Shown in pieces: positions 63,751 to 64,000 of a DNA stretch of 64,000 bases (within the stretch, counting starts at the first letter, position 1; every line of letters starts with the position of its first letter). The DNA comes from Sulfitobacter aestuariivivens. Lineage in GTDB: Bacteria > Pseudomonadota > Alphaproteobacteria > Rhodobacterales > Rhodobacteraceae. Position numbers and translations under genes: made by a program. The DNA lies in contig NZ_JACTAG010000002.1 in assembly GCF_014763045.1 (NCBI RefSeq), positions 1,426,001 to 1,490,000 of the forward strand, given 5' to 3'. Under the pieces are notes generated by a model. That model searched no databases. It saw only the letters and a program-made list of their open reading frames with translations, and was not told the DNA's origin.

Positions 63751-64000
63751 TCACGCAAGGGCAGAGGTCAGAGCGGCATGGGCATGCGCACTGCCCGCAA
63801 CCACCCCGTCAGTGCGCGGATCGGCATTGTTGAACCGCAAGGGCGCGGCCAGACGATCAGATGCGCCGCCGCCCGCTTCGGTCACGATCAACGTGCCGGC
63901 TGCGATGTCCCATTCCCATGTGGGCCGTAGCGTAAGCATCCCGTCAAACCGCCCTTCGGCCACTAGCGCAAGGCGGTAGGCCAGCGAGGGGCGATAGGTG
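63751..64000 (-). CDS. Inositol monophosphatase-type (CysQ-like) phosphatase, partial
   Basis: The C-terminal 82 residues of a phosphatase of the inositol monophosphatase fold; the frame is open to the window edge. The metal motif WEWDIAAGTLIVTEAGG is diagnostic, and SLAYRLALVAEGRFD precedes it. In this position, before DUF4170-waaA-lpxK, the gene is usually annotated as 3'(5'),5'-bisphosphate nucleotidase CysQ, which fits. Confidence 0.85.
   Translation of the reverse strand, partial: TYRPSLAYRLALVAEGRFDGMLTLRPTWEWDIAAGTLIVTEAGGGASDRLAAPLRFNNADPRTDGVVAGSAHAHAALTSALA

Overview
The window looks like a chromosomal segment of a marine alphaproteobacterium, most likely a roseobacter-type Rhodobacteraceae. 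The support is GC-rich coding sequence, a ccrM-type adenine methyltransferase preceded by GANTC sites, an mbfA gene with an Irr-type (ICE) operator, DUF2794/DUF4170 genes, and a cysQ-DUF4170-waaA-lpxK lipid A locus. Placement is inferred from gene content only. I see no rRNA, tRNA, CRISPR array, prophage or insertion sequence.

Layout. 1-2235: end of an envC-like gene and ctpA (cell-wall proteolysis), closed by a clear terminator. 2350-15768: a catabolic island with a divergent hydantoinase, a GntR regulator, and a tightly coupled operon holding a VOC protein, a Dpp-type ABC importer, a second solute-binding-like protein without a signal peptide, an amidohydrolase, a hydantoin-type racemase, a DapA-like lyase and an SDR. 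The last two have altered catalytic residues. Two nearly identical 16-bp sites next to the divergent promoters suggest one regulator. 15842-19499: roseobacter hypotheticals, a lipoprotein and ilvD. 19641-23662: an ABC-exporter-like protein with every ATPase motif degraded, a large insertion and a cyclic-nucleotide-binding domain, translationally coupled to a CPBP membrane protease. This is the most unusual system here. 23769-25978: accD and folC. 26092-36903: zapE, MFS and AEC transporters, hydrolases, an ornithine-cyclodeaminase-like protein, the fghA-sthA-yaiI operon, a DDAH-type hydrolase and mbfA.

37030-40445: TetR, two I78-type lipoproteins, paaK/paaI and DUF2794. 40492-43108: NlpC/P60 and M17 peptidases. 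43251-45267: carbonic anhydrase, SbtA bicarbonate transporter and an SbtB-like PII protein. 45403-46335: two tiny genes and an AT-richer gene-free stretch. 46336-51710: asd, an MFS transporter, an HpcH aldolase, a membrane protein with a C-terminal winged-helix-like domain, and small secreted proteins. 51863-53682: rnhB and ccrM. 53869-55421: an AT-richer pair, a HExxH protein and a LysR regulator. 55723-64000: a stand-alone receiver, alkB, mutY, DUF721, a DsbA-like protein, a CaiB transferase, then lpxK, waaA, DUF4170 and a partial cysQ-like gene.

Functional themes are uptake and hydrolysis of amide or hydantoin-like nitrogen compounds, carbon handling (bicarbonate, phenylacetate, alkane and formaldehyde enzymes), envelope biogenesis, and cell-cycle methylation. 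All assignments come from reading motifs by eye; no database search was possible.
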